A stretch of DNA of 64,000 nucleotides from SUP05 sp964577715 (GTDB lineage Bacteria; Pseudomonadota; Gammaproteobacteria; PS1; Pseudothioglobaceae): NCBI GenBank assembly GCA_964577715.1, contig CAZOAA010000005.1, positions 1 to 64,000 on the forward strand. Reading direction: 5' to 3'. The notes below the pieces were generated by a model that was given only the letters and a program-made list of their open reading frames with translations, did not search any database and was not told the DNA's origin. Made by a program: the position numbers and the translations under genes. Shown piece after piece: positions 42,456 through 51,222 of this stretch. The first letter of the stretch is position 1; each line of letters begins with the position of its first letter.

Positions 42456-42752
42456 GTGAGTTATTCACTAACTGTTAAAGCCGAAGAAGATATTATTAAT
42501 ATCTTTGTTGATGGCGCTCGAAACTTTAGTATAAAACAGGCAGAAAACTATCACACTTCTATTTATCAAGCGTTTGAATTGCTTGATAAAAACCCTAAAT
42601 TAGCCACACAAAGATTTGAAATTAATCCACCCATTAGGATTTACCCATTCAAATCACATTTGATTGTATATTTAATCAATGAATCAAACAACTTATTAAT
42701 AGTTAGAGTTTGTCATCAAAAAGAAGACTGGATAAATAACCCTATTGCATAA
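42456..42752 (+). CDS. parE: ParE-type toxin
   Basis: A 98-residue RelE/ParE-fold protein with a GTG start. SLTVKAEEDIINIFVDGA and QAENYHTSIYQAFELL form the N-terminal helices; RIYPFKSHLIVYLI and LLIVRVCHQKEDW supply the conserved strand region. ParE toxins usually inhibit DNA gyrase. It is intact and converges with ruvC, with five bases between stops. Confidence 0.87.
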   Translation: MSYSLTVKAEEDIINIFVDGARNFSIKQAENYHTSIYQAFELLDKNPKLATQRFEINPPIRIYPFKSHLIVYLINESNNLLIVRVCHQKEDWINNPIA

Positions 42753-42757
42753 GTCTT

Positions 42758-43228
42758 TTAAAGGCAATGATAGGCGTGACACATGGCACCTGCGAGTGCA
42801 TCTGCGGCATCTTCTTGTGGGGCTTTGTTAATCTTTAACGACTCTTGCACCATAAAAGATACTTGATCTTTAGCGGCGTGCCCCTTGCCTACTACGGCTT
42901 TTTTAATCTGATTAGGGCTGTACTCTACCATAGTAATACCATTTACCCCTGCAGCCGAAATGATTGCGCCCCGTGCATGACCAAGCTTAATGGCTGCATC
43001 AGGGTTGGGCCTATCAGGGCGCATAAAAGCACGCTCAATCACCACAACATCGGGTTGATATTGTTTAATCAGTTGATCGATTTCAACAAAGATAGTAGTG
43101 ATGCGATCAGTCAGTTCGCCTTTGGTGCGAATACAGCCACTGGCAACATAGTTAAATTTGAGTTTTTGTGCTTCGATTAAACCAAAGCCTGTGACTCGTG
43201 AACCGGGGTCAACCCCTAAAATTTTCAT
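42758..43228 (-). CDS. ruvC: Holliday junction resolvase RuvC
   Basis: Cuts Holliday junctions with RuvAB. MKILGVDPGSRVTGFG holds the first catalytic aspartate (D7), VIERAFM the glutamate (E65), and PQEDAADALAGAMCHA the C-terminal aspartates. The start at 43228 gives 156 residues, slightly short of the usual 170; the ATG at 43258 adds ten unrelated residues. It stands apart from ruvB, which lies about 8 kb away. Confidence 0.93.
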   Translation of the reverse strand: MKILGVDPGSRVTGFGLIEAQKLKFNYVASGCIRTKGELTDRITTIFVEIDQLIKQYQPDVVVIERAFMRPDRPNPDAAIKLGHARGAIISAAGVNGITMVEYSPNQIKKAVVGKGHAAKDQVSFMVQESLKINKAPQEDAADALAGAMCHAYHCL

Positions 43229-43417
43229 AAATAATATTGTACCTAAGAGCATAGGCAATATAGTGCCCGGTTAGTGGTATTAGTTATCTTTATTTGACTT
43301 TAATGTTATTTATTTACAGATAAGCTGCGCTAAATGATAAAATCTTTACAAAGGCTTATATCTATATAAGAGTTTTATGATATACTTAAACTTTCAAATA
43401 ATTACAAGGATAAAACA

Positions 43418-43786
43418 ATGGCAGTATTAGAGCTAAATAAAGATAATTTTGATGAAACAATTCAAAACAACGATATTGTTATTTTAGATTTTTGGGCACC
43501 ATGGTGTGGCCCTTGTAAACAGTTTGCGCCAACTTATGAGGCTATGAGTGAAAAAATTGACGGTGTAACTTTTGCAAAAGTTAATACTGAAGATGAGCAA
43601 GAATTAGCAGGCCATTTTCAAATTCGTTCCATTCCAACATTAATGATCTTTAGAGAGCAAATTGCTATTTTTAATCAAGCGGGTGCTATGGCTGAGGCTG
43701 ATCTTTCAGCCATACTTGATAAAGCAAAAGCGCTAGATATGGCAATGGTTCGTGAAGAAATTGCTAAACAAGAAAATAAAACTTAA
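43418..43786 (+). CDS. Thioredoxin-like protein
   Basis: A 122-residue thioredoxin with the intact active site WAPWCGPCKQF and the cis-proline IRSIPTLMIF. The C-terminus carries about 15 charged extra residues (EEIAKQENKT). It likely acts as a general cytoplasmic disulfide reductase. A good AAGGA precedes the start. It overlaps the stop of the convergent YffB-like gene by four bases. Confidence 0.88.
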   Translation: MAVLELNKDNFDETIQNNDIVILDFWAPWCGPCKQFAPTYEAMSEKIDGVTFAKVNTEDEQELAGHFQIRSIPTLMIFREQIAIFNQAGAMAEADLSAILDKAKALDMAMVREEIAKQENKT

Positions 43787-44112
43787 ATCAAACTTAGATA
43801 AAGTTTTTCACTAAACCCAACGACTATATCATCCCCCATTACTAGAACGGGACGCTTGATTAGTGTTGGGTTTTTTAACGTTAGAGTTAAATCAATATTT
43901 TGTTTCTCAACATCAGTAAGATTTCGATAGATTGTTGAACGTTTATTAATTAGCTTATCCCAGCCCACAGTATCTACAAAACCTTGCAAGGTTTGCTCGT
44001 CAATTGGATTTTGACGAAAATCAATAAACTCAAATTCAACATTTTTTGCTTGTAAAAATTTCTGCGCCTTTTTAATGGTGTCGCAATTTTTAATACCATA
44101 CATTTTGATCAT
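43783..44112 (-). CDS. ArsC/Spx-family protein, YffB-like
   Basis: A 109-residue thioredoxin-fold protein: MIKMYGIKNCDTIKKAQKFL, with a single N-terminal cysteine in NCDT, then FEFIDFRQNPID and NPTLIKRPVLVMGDDIVVGF. This matches the YffB branch, which resembles arsenate reductase but has no settled function. Its start overlaps the stop of the next gene upstream by four bases. Confidence 0.85.
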   Translation of the reverse strand: MIKMYGIKNCDTIKKAQKFLQAKNVEFEFIDFRQNPIDEQTLQGFVDTVGWDKLINKRSTIYRNLTDVEKQNIDLTLTLKNPTLIKRPVLVMGDDIVVGFSEKLYLSLI

Positions 44113-44738
44113 AATTTTGCGTTATAAAACTCTAAAATTTCTTTATTTTCCTTATCAACAATCATACGTAAGCCTTTGCTAGGGTAATGCCAGTATTCAA
44201 CACCTGACTCTACTAATTCAATACTTTCTGGTTGCTTAAATAAACCTGTAATCGTATCAGGCGATAAGTCAGCACCAGGGATAAAAGTAAGTGATTGAAT
44301 TGGTAAAGCAAACATGGAGGCTTCTGCTGTTTTATTAAATGAGATTTTTTTATTACCTGTTGGCAAGACTTCACTTTCCTTAATGTTGTTATTTAAATCA
44401 TTAAATTGCTGGTTAGTTAGTGCTAAATTAAGGATGATTTTTGCTGAAATACCGCCTATTTTAGTGCTTGAAAAGAAAACCTCTAAAGCTTGACTTTGGT
44501 CTTTGTCTTCAAATAAAGAAGCCTCTACCTCATTACCAAATAAACGCATTGCATCAGACAAGACACTCTTGCCCATAACAAGATTAAAAACTACTGTCTC
44601 GCCCTGATCATTGACATAGCTTTGCCAAGGCATAGACTGATTATCAGGAATCTTGACATCACGTGTTGCTAAATAAAATACCCCGTAGATCACAAAAGCA
44701 ACTAATAGAGTGATAAGAATTATTTTGCTTTCTTTCAT
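44109..44738 (-). CDS. Membrane-anchored protein, function unknown
   Basis: A 209-residue protein with one N-terminal membrane helix (IILITLLVAFVIYGVFYLA, residues about 5-23) and a soluble region that is probably periplasmic. It contains FNLVMGKSVLSDAMRLFGNE and ends with VEYWHYPSKGLRMIVDKENK. I do not recognise the family. It is coupled by four-base overlaps to neighbours on both sides, so it is a real operon member. Confidence 0.7.
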   Translation of the reverse strand: MKESKIILITLLVAFVIYGVFYLATRDVKIPDNQSMPWQSYVNDQGETVVFNLVMGKSVLSDAMRLFGNEVEASLFEDKDQSQALEVFFSSTKIGGISAKIILNLALTNQQFNDLNNNIKESEVLPTGNKKISFNKTAEASMFALPIQSLTFIPGADLSPDTITGLFKQPESIELVESGVEYWHYPSKGLRMIVDKENKEILEFYNAKL

Positions 44739-45145
44739 CGATCAAATGGAGGCTTATTAGCTTTAGATCTTAACCAACTTAATGCTTTAAACGTTGGCTC
44801 ATGATTAATTAATTTTAGCTCTAGCTTGCGCTTACCTGGAAACTCCATTAAAAACAGCCCTAGCAAAATAGAAATCACACCTTGCCCAGGTGTTACCAAC
44901 ATAATAATGCCTGCAATTAAAAGCACAAATCCAATCAATGTTCTAATAATAACTACGATTAAATGCCCCGGATGTTTAATCTCGACTTTATGTTGATTAG
45001 TATGAATAAAATAATCTTGGGGGATTCTCCCTAATAAAAAAGGCGTTAATAAAAGACTCACCACAAAAACAACAAAAGAGATAACGCCTACCCAAATAAA
45101 GTAGTGTTGATAATCCGCTGTGGCTTGAGTAATAAAATCTAACAT
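44735..45145 (-). CDS. Small membrane protein, PGPGW-like
   Basis: A 136-residue protein with helices at about 15-38 and 66-88. The core IMLVTPGQGVISILLGLFLMEFPGKRKLE is typical of small PGPGW-type membrane proteins of unknown function. The C-terminus is basic and cytoplasmic. It overlaps dtd by seven bases and the following gene by four. Confidence 0.7.
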   Translation of the reverse strand: MLDFITQATADYQHYFIWVGVISFVVFVVSLLLTPFLLGRIPQDYFIHTNQHKVEIKHPGHLIVVIIRTLIGFVLLIAGIIMLVTPGQGVISILLGLFLMEFPGKRKLELKLINHEPTFKALSWLRSKANKPPFDR

Positions 45146-45576
45146 TCAAGTAGGAATGTTACCGGACCATCATTAGTCAGTGAAACTTGCATGTCAGCAC
45201 CAAAGATGCCTGTTGCAACTTCTATGTGAGATTTTTGCATTTGATGTACAAAATAATCATACATTTCTTGAGCCTCTTTAGGGGGTTTAGCGGTAGAAAA
45301 CCCAGGTCGTGTACCAGAACTGGTATCTGCCACCAAAGTAAACTGAGACACAAGTAGTACGCCTGCATTTATATCAGTAACTGATTGGTTCATCTTGCCA
45401 TCGTCATCATAAAACACACGGTATGACAATAAGCGCTTGATCATTTTGTCAGCCTCAGCCAATTCATCGTATTTTTCGATACCAATAAAGACCAATAAGC
45501 CTTGATCAATCCGCCCTGTGATTTTTCCTTCTACTTCAACCTGAGCCTTGCTAACACGCTGAATCAGAGCTTTCAT
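45139..45576 (-). CDS. dtd: D-aminoacyl-tRNA deacylase
   Basis: Removes D-amino acids (and glycine from tRNA-Ala) to protect translation. The 145 residues include MKALIQRVSKAQVEVEG, LVSQFTLVADTSSGTRPGFS (the SQxT motif) and LTNDGPVTFLL. Family and length match. It is 12 bases downstream of glyS, and its glycine-clearing activity suits that neighbour. Confidence 0.95.
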   Translation of the reverse strand: MKALIQRVSKAQVEVEGKITGRIDQGLLVFIGIEKYDELAEADKMIKRLLSYRVFYDDDGKMNQSVTDINAGVLLVSQFTLVADTSSGTRPGFSTAKPPKEAQEMYDYFVHQMQKSHIEVATGIFGADMQVSLTNDGPVTFLLEC

Positions 45577-45588
45577 AATCGAATGATA

Positions 45589-47625
45589 TTATGAACTAAG
45601 GTAAGACACATCTGCCACAGAAAGAAATAACGATCTAACCCAATTAAGCAGTGTTAAGCGCGCTTGTTTTAACTTGGCATCATCTGCATTAACCATTACT
45701 TGATCAAAAAAGGTATCGATAGTTTCTTTAAGGCTGAGTAACTCGCCCATTGATTGTGTGTAATCGTTATTTCCATCAAGCTGATTAGCAACTGTTTGTG
45801 TCGCGGCAAATAATGCTTTTTCTGCCGGCTCTACTAATACGCTCGTATCAACATCAATGCCTAAATCTTGATGGTCTTTCAACATATTGGCAATACGCTT
45901 ATTGGCCTCAATCAAGCTTTGTGAAGCACTATCATTGGTAAATTCGTTTAATGCACCAACTCTTAGATGAAAATCATAAGGAGATTCTGGACGTACAGCT
46001 AAAACCGCCTCAAAAGCCTTGGCACTAACTTTTTGCTCTTTGTAATAAGCACGCAGACGATCCATCATAAATTGATAAATATCATCCGAACTCGATCTAT
46101 CAACCTCTGATGTGTGTAGATCTAATGAGTGTTTAATGAGTGCTTTTAAATCTAATGCTAGCTCACCTTCTACCATCATTCTTAATAAACCCAGTGCCAT
46201 GCGTCTAAGCGCATAAGGATCCTTCGAACCGGTTGGCCCTTGCCCAATGCCGTAAATACCAGTAATTGTGTCAAGTTTATCCGCAATTGCAACAGCTAGT
46301 CCTTCGTTGCTACTTGGTAATGAATCGCCCGCAAATCTTGGATGGTAGTGTTCGCTAATTGCAATCGAAACAGCAGAATCCTCGCCATCATTATGTGCGT
46401 AATAACCACCCATCACACCTTGAAGATCGGCAAACTCGCCTACCATGTCGCTCACTAAGTCTGTTTTGGCAAGTAGTCCTGCACGTGCACTATGGGTAGC
46501 ATTTGCACCAATGATATCGGCAATGTAAGTTGATAATGCCTCAATTCGTTTGGCCTTATCACCCATTGAGCCAAGTGACTTCATAAATAAAACGCGATCT
46601 AATTTTGATAATCTAGATTCTAAAGAGCTAGCTTTATCCTGCTCCCAGAAAAACTCAGAGTCAGTTAATCGAGGCCTAATAACTCGCTCATTACCATCAA
46701 TAATAACGGATAAATCACTAGATTCTATATTAGCAACCGAGATGAAAGCGGGTAATAATTTGCCATCACCATCTACCATGTGGAAATACTTTTGGTGCGA
46801 CTTCATCGCAGAGATAAGCGCCTCTTCGGGAACGGCCAAAAAGCGTTCATCAAATTTACCCGAAAATGCTCTTGGATATTCAACTAGAGCGCATACTTCA
46901 TCTAATAGTGATTCATCAATCACTGCGCTTGATTGGCAATCGAGCGCAACTTGCATCACTTGCTCACGAATCATTTCTTTGCGTGCATTAAAGTCAACTT
47001 CGATTTGAGCTTTGTTAAACAAGGTTTGACGATAATCGGTAGCACTATTAATCGCAAATGTTTGCTCGCCAGTAAAACGCAATCCTCGAGTGGTGTTGCT
47101 ACTATTTAAGCCCATTACTGTTGCTTTTACAATGTCACTACCCAACATCATCACTAACCAATGAGTTGGACGCACAAAGTTAAAGTCTAAATCGCCCCAG
47201 CGCATAGCACGCGTGATTGGTATTTTTTTAATGGCTGTCTCTACGATATCTTGCAGTAAATCTTGTGTTTTTAAGCCTTTTTGCTCTTTAGTAAAAAAAT
47301 AATAATCCGCTTTACCAAATGTTTTTTGTTTTAAATCTGCCTTGCTAATACCACATGATTTAGCAAAACCTTCAACTGCCTGATCAGGTGCGTTCACTGC
47401 AGGGCCTTTTCGCTCAATCGTTTGGTCATTTTGCTGCAATTGAAGATCACTCACCAATACAGCCAAACGTCTTGGTGTAGCGAATGAATCAACCTTGGAA
47501 TAAGAGAGATTTAACTCATCTAATTGAGCAGTTAAATTACTCGTTAATGCATTTGATAACTGCTGTAATAATTTAGGTGGCAATTCTTCAGTGCCAAGCT
47601 CTAATAAAAAATCTTGTGTATTCAT
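45589..47625 (-). CDS. glyS: Glycyl-tRNA synthetase beta subunit
   Basis: Beta subunit of the tetrameric bacterial GlyRS. The 678 residues start FLLELGTEELPPKLL and include RKGPAVNAPDQAVEGFAKS, LVEYPRAFSGKFDERFLAVP and GPTGSKDPYALRRMALGLLR, all characteristic. The alpha subunit gene glyQ is about 15 kb away on the other strand, not adjacent as in most genomes. Confidence 0.97.
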   Translation of the reverse strand: MNTQDFLLELGTEELPPKLLQQLSNALTSNLTAQLDELNLSYSKVDSFATPRRLAVLVSDLQLQQNDQTIERKGPAVNAPDQAVEGFAKSCGISKADLKQKTFGKADYYFFTKEQKGLKTQDLLQDIVETAIKKIPITRAMRWGDLDFNFVRPTHWLVMMLGSDIVKATVMGLNSSNTTRGLRFTGEQTFAINSATDYRQTLFNKAQIEVDFNARKEMIREQVMQVALDCQSSAVIDESLLDEVCALVEYPRAFSGKFDERFLAVPEEALISAMKSHQKYFHMVDGDGKLLPAFISVANIESSDLSVIIDGNERVIRPRLTDSEFFWEQDKASSLESRLSKLDRVLFMKSLGSMGDKAKRIEALSTYIADIIGANATHSARAGLLAKTDLVSDMVGEFADLQGVMGGYYAHNDGEDSAVSIAISEHYHPRFAGDSLPSSNEGLAVAIADKLDTITGIYGIGQGPTGSKDPYALRRMALGLLRMMVEGELALDLKALIKHSLDLHTSEVDRSSSDDIYQFMMDRLRAYYKEQKVSAKAFEAVLAVRPESPYDFHLRVGALNEFTNDSASQSLIEANKRIANMLKDHQDLGIDVDTSVLVEPAEKALFAATQTVANQLDGNNDYTQSMGELLSLKETIDTFFDQVMVNADDAKLKQARLTLLNWVRSLFLSVADVSYLSS

Positions 47626-47640
47626 GAATTTGTATTTTAC

Positions 47641-48351
47641 TTAAATAATTTGAAACCTTAGCTTGCCATCAACTAAATCAATCATCACAGAACGAGCATA
47701 AAGTTTAGTAGGCACAACTTCAAATTTTTTATAAATGCCGGCAATAGAAACTAATTGTGCATTAAATGATTGAATAAAAATGGTGGCTTTTTCATCACCA
47801 AAAATACCGGCAAAAAGTTGCCCTTGAACCTCTTGATACGCTGAAATAGAACCATATGACATTACTTCAGCGCCTGATTTAACTGATTTTAATAGGACTA
47901 AATCACTGTTTTTAGCAACCACTTGAGTTGAAGACTGAACCTTGTTATTAATAATTTTTGGCGCATGATAGACCTTCGCCTGATGCGGATTAGAGGCAGT
48001 TATATCGTCCTTATCTTTGTTAATGGGCTTAGGTTTGGATTTACTTGGTGGTGTGAGTGATTTACCAAAAACTGCCAAACCTGAAAATTTTGCAAAATCA
48101 ACCAGCTCTTGCTTTTTGGATCGAATACCAACAGCTACCATATCATTTTGAGTTAGTATTTCAACTAAAACTGCTAATTCATTTGCTTGAAAATTTTTAT
48201 CTTCAATTTCTAGAATAACAGGTGCATGTTGAAATTGAGATTTGTTGCTATTTGCTAAGGTGGCAATTTCATCAATTAAGGTGTCCGTATTATTAGTTAA
48301 AACCCTTAAAGTGTAGAGTGCTTCAGTTTGAGTTTTGACTTCAATATTCAT
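47641..48351 (-). CDS. minC: Septum-site determining protein MinC
   Basis: Inhibits FtsZ assembly away from midcell. N-terminal region to about 100; then a Lys/Pro/Asn linker; then a C-terminal beta-helix domain with VKSGAEVMSYGSISAYQEVQ and GQLFAGIFGDEKATIFIQSF, the classic MinC pattern. The start at 48351 makes a TAATG overlap with the upstream gene. No minD or minE is adjacent, which is unusual. Confidence 0.9.
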   Translation of the reverse strand: MNIEVKTQTEALYTLRVLTNNTDTLIDEIATLANSNKSQFQHAPVILEIEDKNFQANELAVLVEILTQNDMVAVGIRSKKQELVDFAKFSGLAVFGKSLTPPSKSKPKPINKDKDDITASNPHQAKVYHAPKIINNKVQSSTQVVAKNSDLVLLKSVKSGAEVMSYGSISAYQEVQGQLFAGIFGDEKATIFIQSFNAQLVSIAGIYKKFEVVPTKLYARSVMIDLVDGKLRFQII

Positions 48352-48743
48352 TATTCTTGCCAACTCTGAGTACAATCTAGAAAATACCAAACACGCTTCA
48401 TGCCGATATCGCCACTGAGCATTAATTCAAGGGGTGCTTTGTGCTTAAATTTTTTAACGGGTCGCTTTAACCAAATAGCTGCATAGTCTTTATTAGTAGG
48501 ATAAGTAGTACATAGAGACTCATAAATACCTAAAATCATTTTTGCACGACTAACCAACGCTTGTGTAAAGTCGAATGACTTATCGCCCCTTCTATAAAGA
48601 TAAAGATGTCTTGCTTTAAATGATTTAGGCAGATCTAATAATTTAACTTGATCTTGATCACTTAATTTCCACTGCTCTAGAATTTGAGTTAATTGATGTG
48701 TAACGTTCATTTTTACCTTATCATCAAGCTTGTCAAAATCCAT
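48351..48743 (-). CDS. DUF2384 / MbcA-ParS toxin-binding-domain protein
   Basis: A 130-residue protein ending in a region (KHKAPLELMLSGDIGMKRVWYFLD) typical of the Xre/MbcA/ParS antitoxin C-terminal domain. No RES-type toxin gene is next to it, so it may be a stand-alone regulator. It lies between tolA and minC and overlaps the minC start. Confidence 0.7.
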   Translation of the reverse strand: MDFDKLDDKVKMNVTHQLTQILEQWKLSDQDQVKLLDLPKSFKARHLYLYRRGDKSFDFTQALVSRAKMILGIYESLCTTYPTNKDYAAIWLKRPVKKFKHKAPLELMLSGDIGMKRVWYFLDCTQSWQE

Positions 48744-48745
48744 AT

Positions 48746-49675
48746 TTAGTTTACTCTAAAATGAAATAGAATTTCACGATCAAAAACACTTTTATCTGGC
48801 GCATTAGGTAATGGAGAAGCCTTATATACTGCTCGTTTAATTGCATTTTTAAACGAATCAGCTTTGGCACTATTATCAATATTGCAAGATTGTAAATTTA
48901 CACTTTGAACTTTTCCCTGCACATCTTGCAAGATGTGTACATCACAACCCCAATCATCTTTAGCACCGTTGTAACGCCATTTTTCTTTAACTCTAGAAGC
49001 AATTTGACTAATATAGCTGTTTTTCAACTCACTTAAAATGTCTTCTTGTGCAAGCTCTCTTTCTTGATCTTCTTCAGCCTGTATCTCTTTTTTCAAAGAA
49101 CGTTTATCTTGCTCTTTTTTAAACTTCTTAGCCTCTAATTTTCGTAGTTTTTCAATTTCTTGTTTTTTCTTTTCAGCTTCTAGCGCCTTCTTTTCAGCTT
49201 CTTTTTTCTTCTTTTCTGCTTCTTTTGCCTTTTTTTCTGCTTGCTTTTTCTTTTTTAGAGCTTGCTTAATTTTCTTTTCAGCTTCTTTTCTTTTTTGCTC
49301 AGCCAGTGTTCTAGCTTTTTTCTCTTTTTTGACTTTATCTTTGAGTTTTTTTAATCTTTGCTGTTCTTTATAACGCTCATTTTCTACTTTCTTTTCAGCA
49401 CGCTGAAGATCCTTAAGGTGCTTTTCTCGTTTATTTTTTAAATCAATAAGACGTTGTTTTTCTTTTTTAATTTCGGTTAAATCAACCGTAACCGCCTTTG
49501 GCACAACTTTAGAAGTGGACTTGGCAACTTGTTTGGGGATTTCCCAACTTTGTGGATTTGAAAATATAAGTAAAATTAACAAAGCAAAATGCAAGGCAAC
49601 TGTTACCCAAAAAGCAACAGGATGACTTTTAGCAATTTTTGGTAATTTTATTTTTTTAATAAAATCAGTTTTCAT
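48746..49675 (-). CDS. tolA: Tol-Pal system protein TolA
   Basis: Links the inner membrane TolQR motor to the outer membrane. One N-terminal helix (FWVTVALHFALLILLIFS, about 22-39), a long Lys/Glu/Ala coiled coil at about 75-215 (repeats of the EAEKK type), and a C-terminal domain with ISQIASRVKEKWRYNGAKDD and FDREILFHF. Its 309 residues are somewhat short for TolA. It is 10 bases after tolR. tolB and pal do not follow. Confidence 0.93.
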   Translation of the reverse strand: MKTDFIKKIKLPKIAKSHPVAFWVTVALHFALLILLIFSNPQSWEIPKQVAKSTSKVVPKAVTVDLTEIKKEKQRLIDLKNKREKHLKDLQRAEKKVENERYKEQQRLKKLKDKVKKEKKARTLAEQKRKEAEKKIKQALKKKKQAEKKAKEAEKKKKEAEKKALEAEKKKQEIEKLRKLEAKKFKKEQDKRSLKKEIQAEEDQERELAQEDILSELKNSYISQIASRVKEKWRYNGAKDDWGCDVHILQDVQGKVQSVNLQSCNIDNSAKADSFKNAIKRAVYKASPLPNAPDKSVFDREILFHFRVN

Positions 49676-49685
49676 ATTTGATGCA

Positions 49686-50138
49686 CTACTTTGCGTCTGG
49701 AGATTCAGTTACAATGCCAACTTTTTCAACGCCATTATTTTGTAAAAAAGACATCAGTGAAACGACTGAGCCATAAGCTACATCTCGATCACCCCTAACA
49801 AATACTTTCATTTGTGGATAAATATCTAATCGCGCACGAACGCGCCCTGCAATAATGCCTAATGGCAACCTCTCGCCATTATCAACTTCTGAGTTTTCAC
49901 CATCTAATGAGTTAATGAAATATTGACCTTCTCTATTAATAGAAATAATGGTGGGTTGTTGCTCAGTAAAATCTACCATTTTTGCATCTGCAGATGGAAG
50001 ATCAACTTCAATTCCTTGTTCAATAATCGGAGTAGTCATCATAAAGATAACCAAAAGAACTAGCATTACATCGATATAAGGAACGATGTTAATTTGTGCA
50101 TCTACATGAGGTCTAATACGCTTTGGCAGTTCAATCAT
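49686..50138 (-). CDS. tolR: Tol-Pal system protein TolR
   Basis: ExbD/TolR family, 150 residues. INIVPYIDVMLVLLVIFMMT (about 17-36) is the single membrane helix with the proton-conducting aspartate. VDLPSADAKMVD and VFVRGDRDVAYGSVVSLM follow in the periplasmic part. It lies between tolQ and tolA with about 10-base gaps. Confidence 0.95.
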   Translation of the reverse strand: MIELPKRIRPHVDAQINIVPYIDVMLVLLVIFMMTTPIIEQGIEVDLPSADAKMVDFTEQQPTIISINREGQYFINSLDGENSEVDNGERLPLGIIAGRVRARLDIYPQMKVFVRGDRDVAYGSVVSLMSFLQNNGVEKVGIVTESPDAK

Positions 50139-50147
50139 TGTTATTGT

Positions 50148-50816
50148 TTATTTTTGTCTTTGGAAAATAACAAATAATTCTTCAATAAAAGCAGTGTACT
50201 TGTTTGCAATTGCTTCAACTTGAGAAACTAAACGATTATAGGCAATGGTTGCAGGAATAGCGGCAAACAAACCAAAAGCAGTTGCAATAAGTGCCTCTGC
50301 AATACCTGGCGCAACAATTGCGATGGTTGCCTGCTTAACAGAAGCAAGACCAATGAAAGAATGCATAATCCCCCAAACGGTACCAAATAAGCCAATATAT
50401 GGGCTTGAAGATGCAATCATCGCTAAAACAGATAAGCTACCATCAAGGCGATCAACTTCATTATTAGCAGCAGTATTCATCGATCGGTAAGCGCGCTCAG
50501 AATTCATAACTAATGCCTGATTTGAAGAAGAAGCTGAATGAGTAAATTCGCTATAGCCAGAACCAAAAATATGCTCCATAGGGCTACGTTTTGAAACAAT
50601 GTTAGGCAGTTTATCGTGTAGTTTTTCTAAATTAGTATCTGCTAAAAAGTTATTATGGAATGTTTTTATATCACTTTTAGCATCCATTAATGTTTTCTTT
50701 TTTGACAGAATAATAGTCCAAGAATAAATACTCATTAATACCAAAATAAACATTACTGCTTGCACCACAAAACCAGCGCTGATAATTAAACTAAAAATTG
50801 ACAAACCGTTATCCAT
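50148..50816 (-). CDS. tolQ: Tol-Pal system protein TolQ
   Basis: MotA/TolQ/ExbB proton channel, 222 residues with three helices. LSVLAMIASSSPYIGLFGTV and WGIMHSFIGLASVKQATIA are the conserved pore region, followed by VAPGIAEALIATAFGLFAAI. Its start overlaps the ybgC stop by eight bases. Confidence 0.96.
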   Translation of the reverse strand: MDNGLSIFSLIISAGFVVQAVMFILVLMSIYSWTIILSKKKTLMDAKSDIKTFHNNFLADTNLEKLHDKLPNIVSKRSPMEHIFGSGYSEFTHSASSSNQALVMNSERAYRSMNTAANNEVDRLDGSLSVLAMIASSSPYIGLFGTVWGIMHSFIGLASVKQATIAIVAPGIAEALIATAFGLFAAIPATIAYNRLVSQVEAIANKYTAFIEELFVIFQRQK

Positions 50817-51222
50817 TGTTTTTCTCCATAATGACTTTCTCCAAAATTACACTCGGAATAGCGCAAGGTTTAAAATTATTAGCACTCAAACAGGCCACAA
50901 TTACTCGCGCCTTAAATAATACCTTATTTTGCTCCAAACTCGTTATTTTCTGCGAAAAAACTAGGCTAGCTTTGCCTATTTTTTCTACTTTTGTTTGAAC
51001 ATTTAACAAATTGTTAAATCGTGCTGGATATTGATAATCAGCAGATAAAGACTTTACTGCAAAAATGATATTTTGTTTTTTAATTAACTCATCTTGCTCA
51101 AAGCCTAATGCTCTTAAATATTCTGTACGCCCTCTTTCTATAAATTTAAGATAATTGGCATAATAAACCACGCCACCGCTATCGGTATCTTCGTAATAAA
51201 CTCGAACTTCTAATTCACGCAT
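50809..51222 (-). CDS. ybgC: Acyl-CoA thioesterase YbgC
   Basis: A 137-residue hotdog-fold thioesterase. VRVYYEDTDSGGVVYYANYLKF contains the catalytic aspartate/tyrosine motif, and ERGRTEYLRALGF follows. YbgC is routinely the first gene of the tol operon, as here. Its start overlaps the ruvB stop (TAATG). Confidence 0.94.
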   Translation of the reverse strand: MRELEVRVYYEDTDSGGVVYYANYLKFIERGRTEYLRALGFEQDELIKKQNIIFAVKSLSADYQYPARFNNLLNVQTKVEKIGKASLVFSQKITSLEQNKVLFKARVIVACLSANNFKPCAIPSVILEKVIMEKNNG

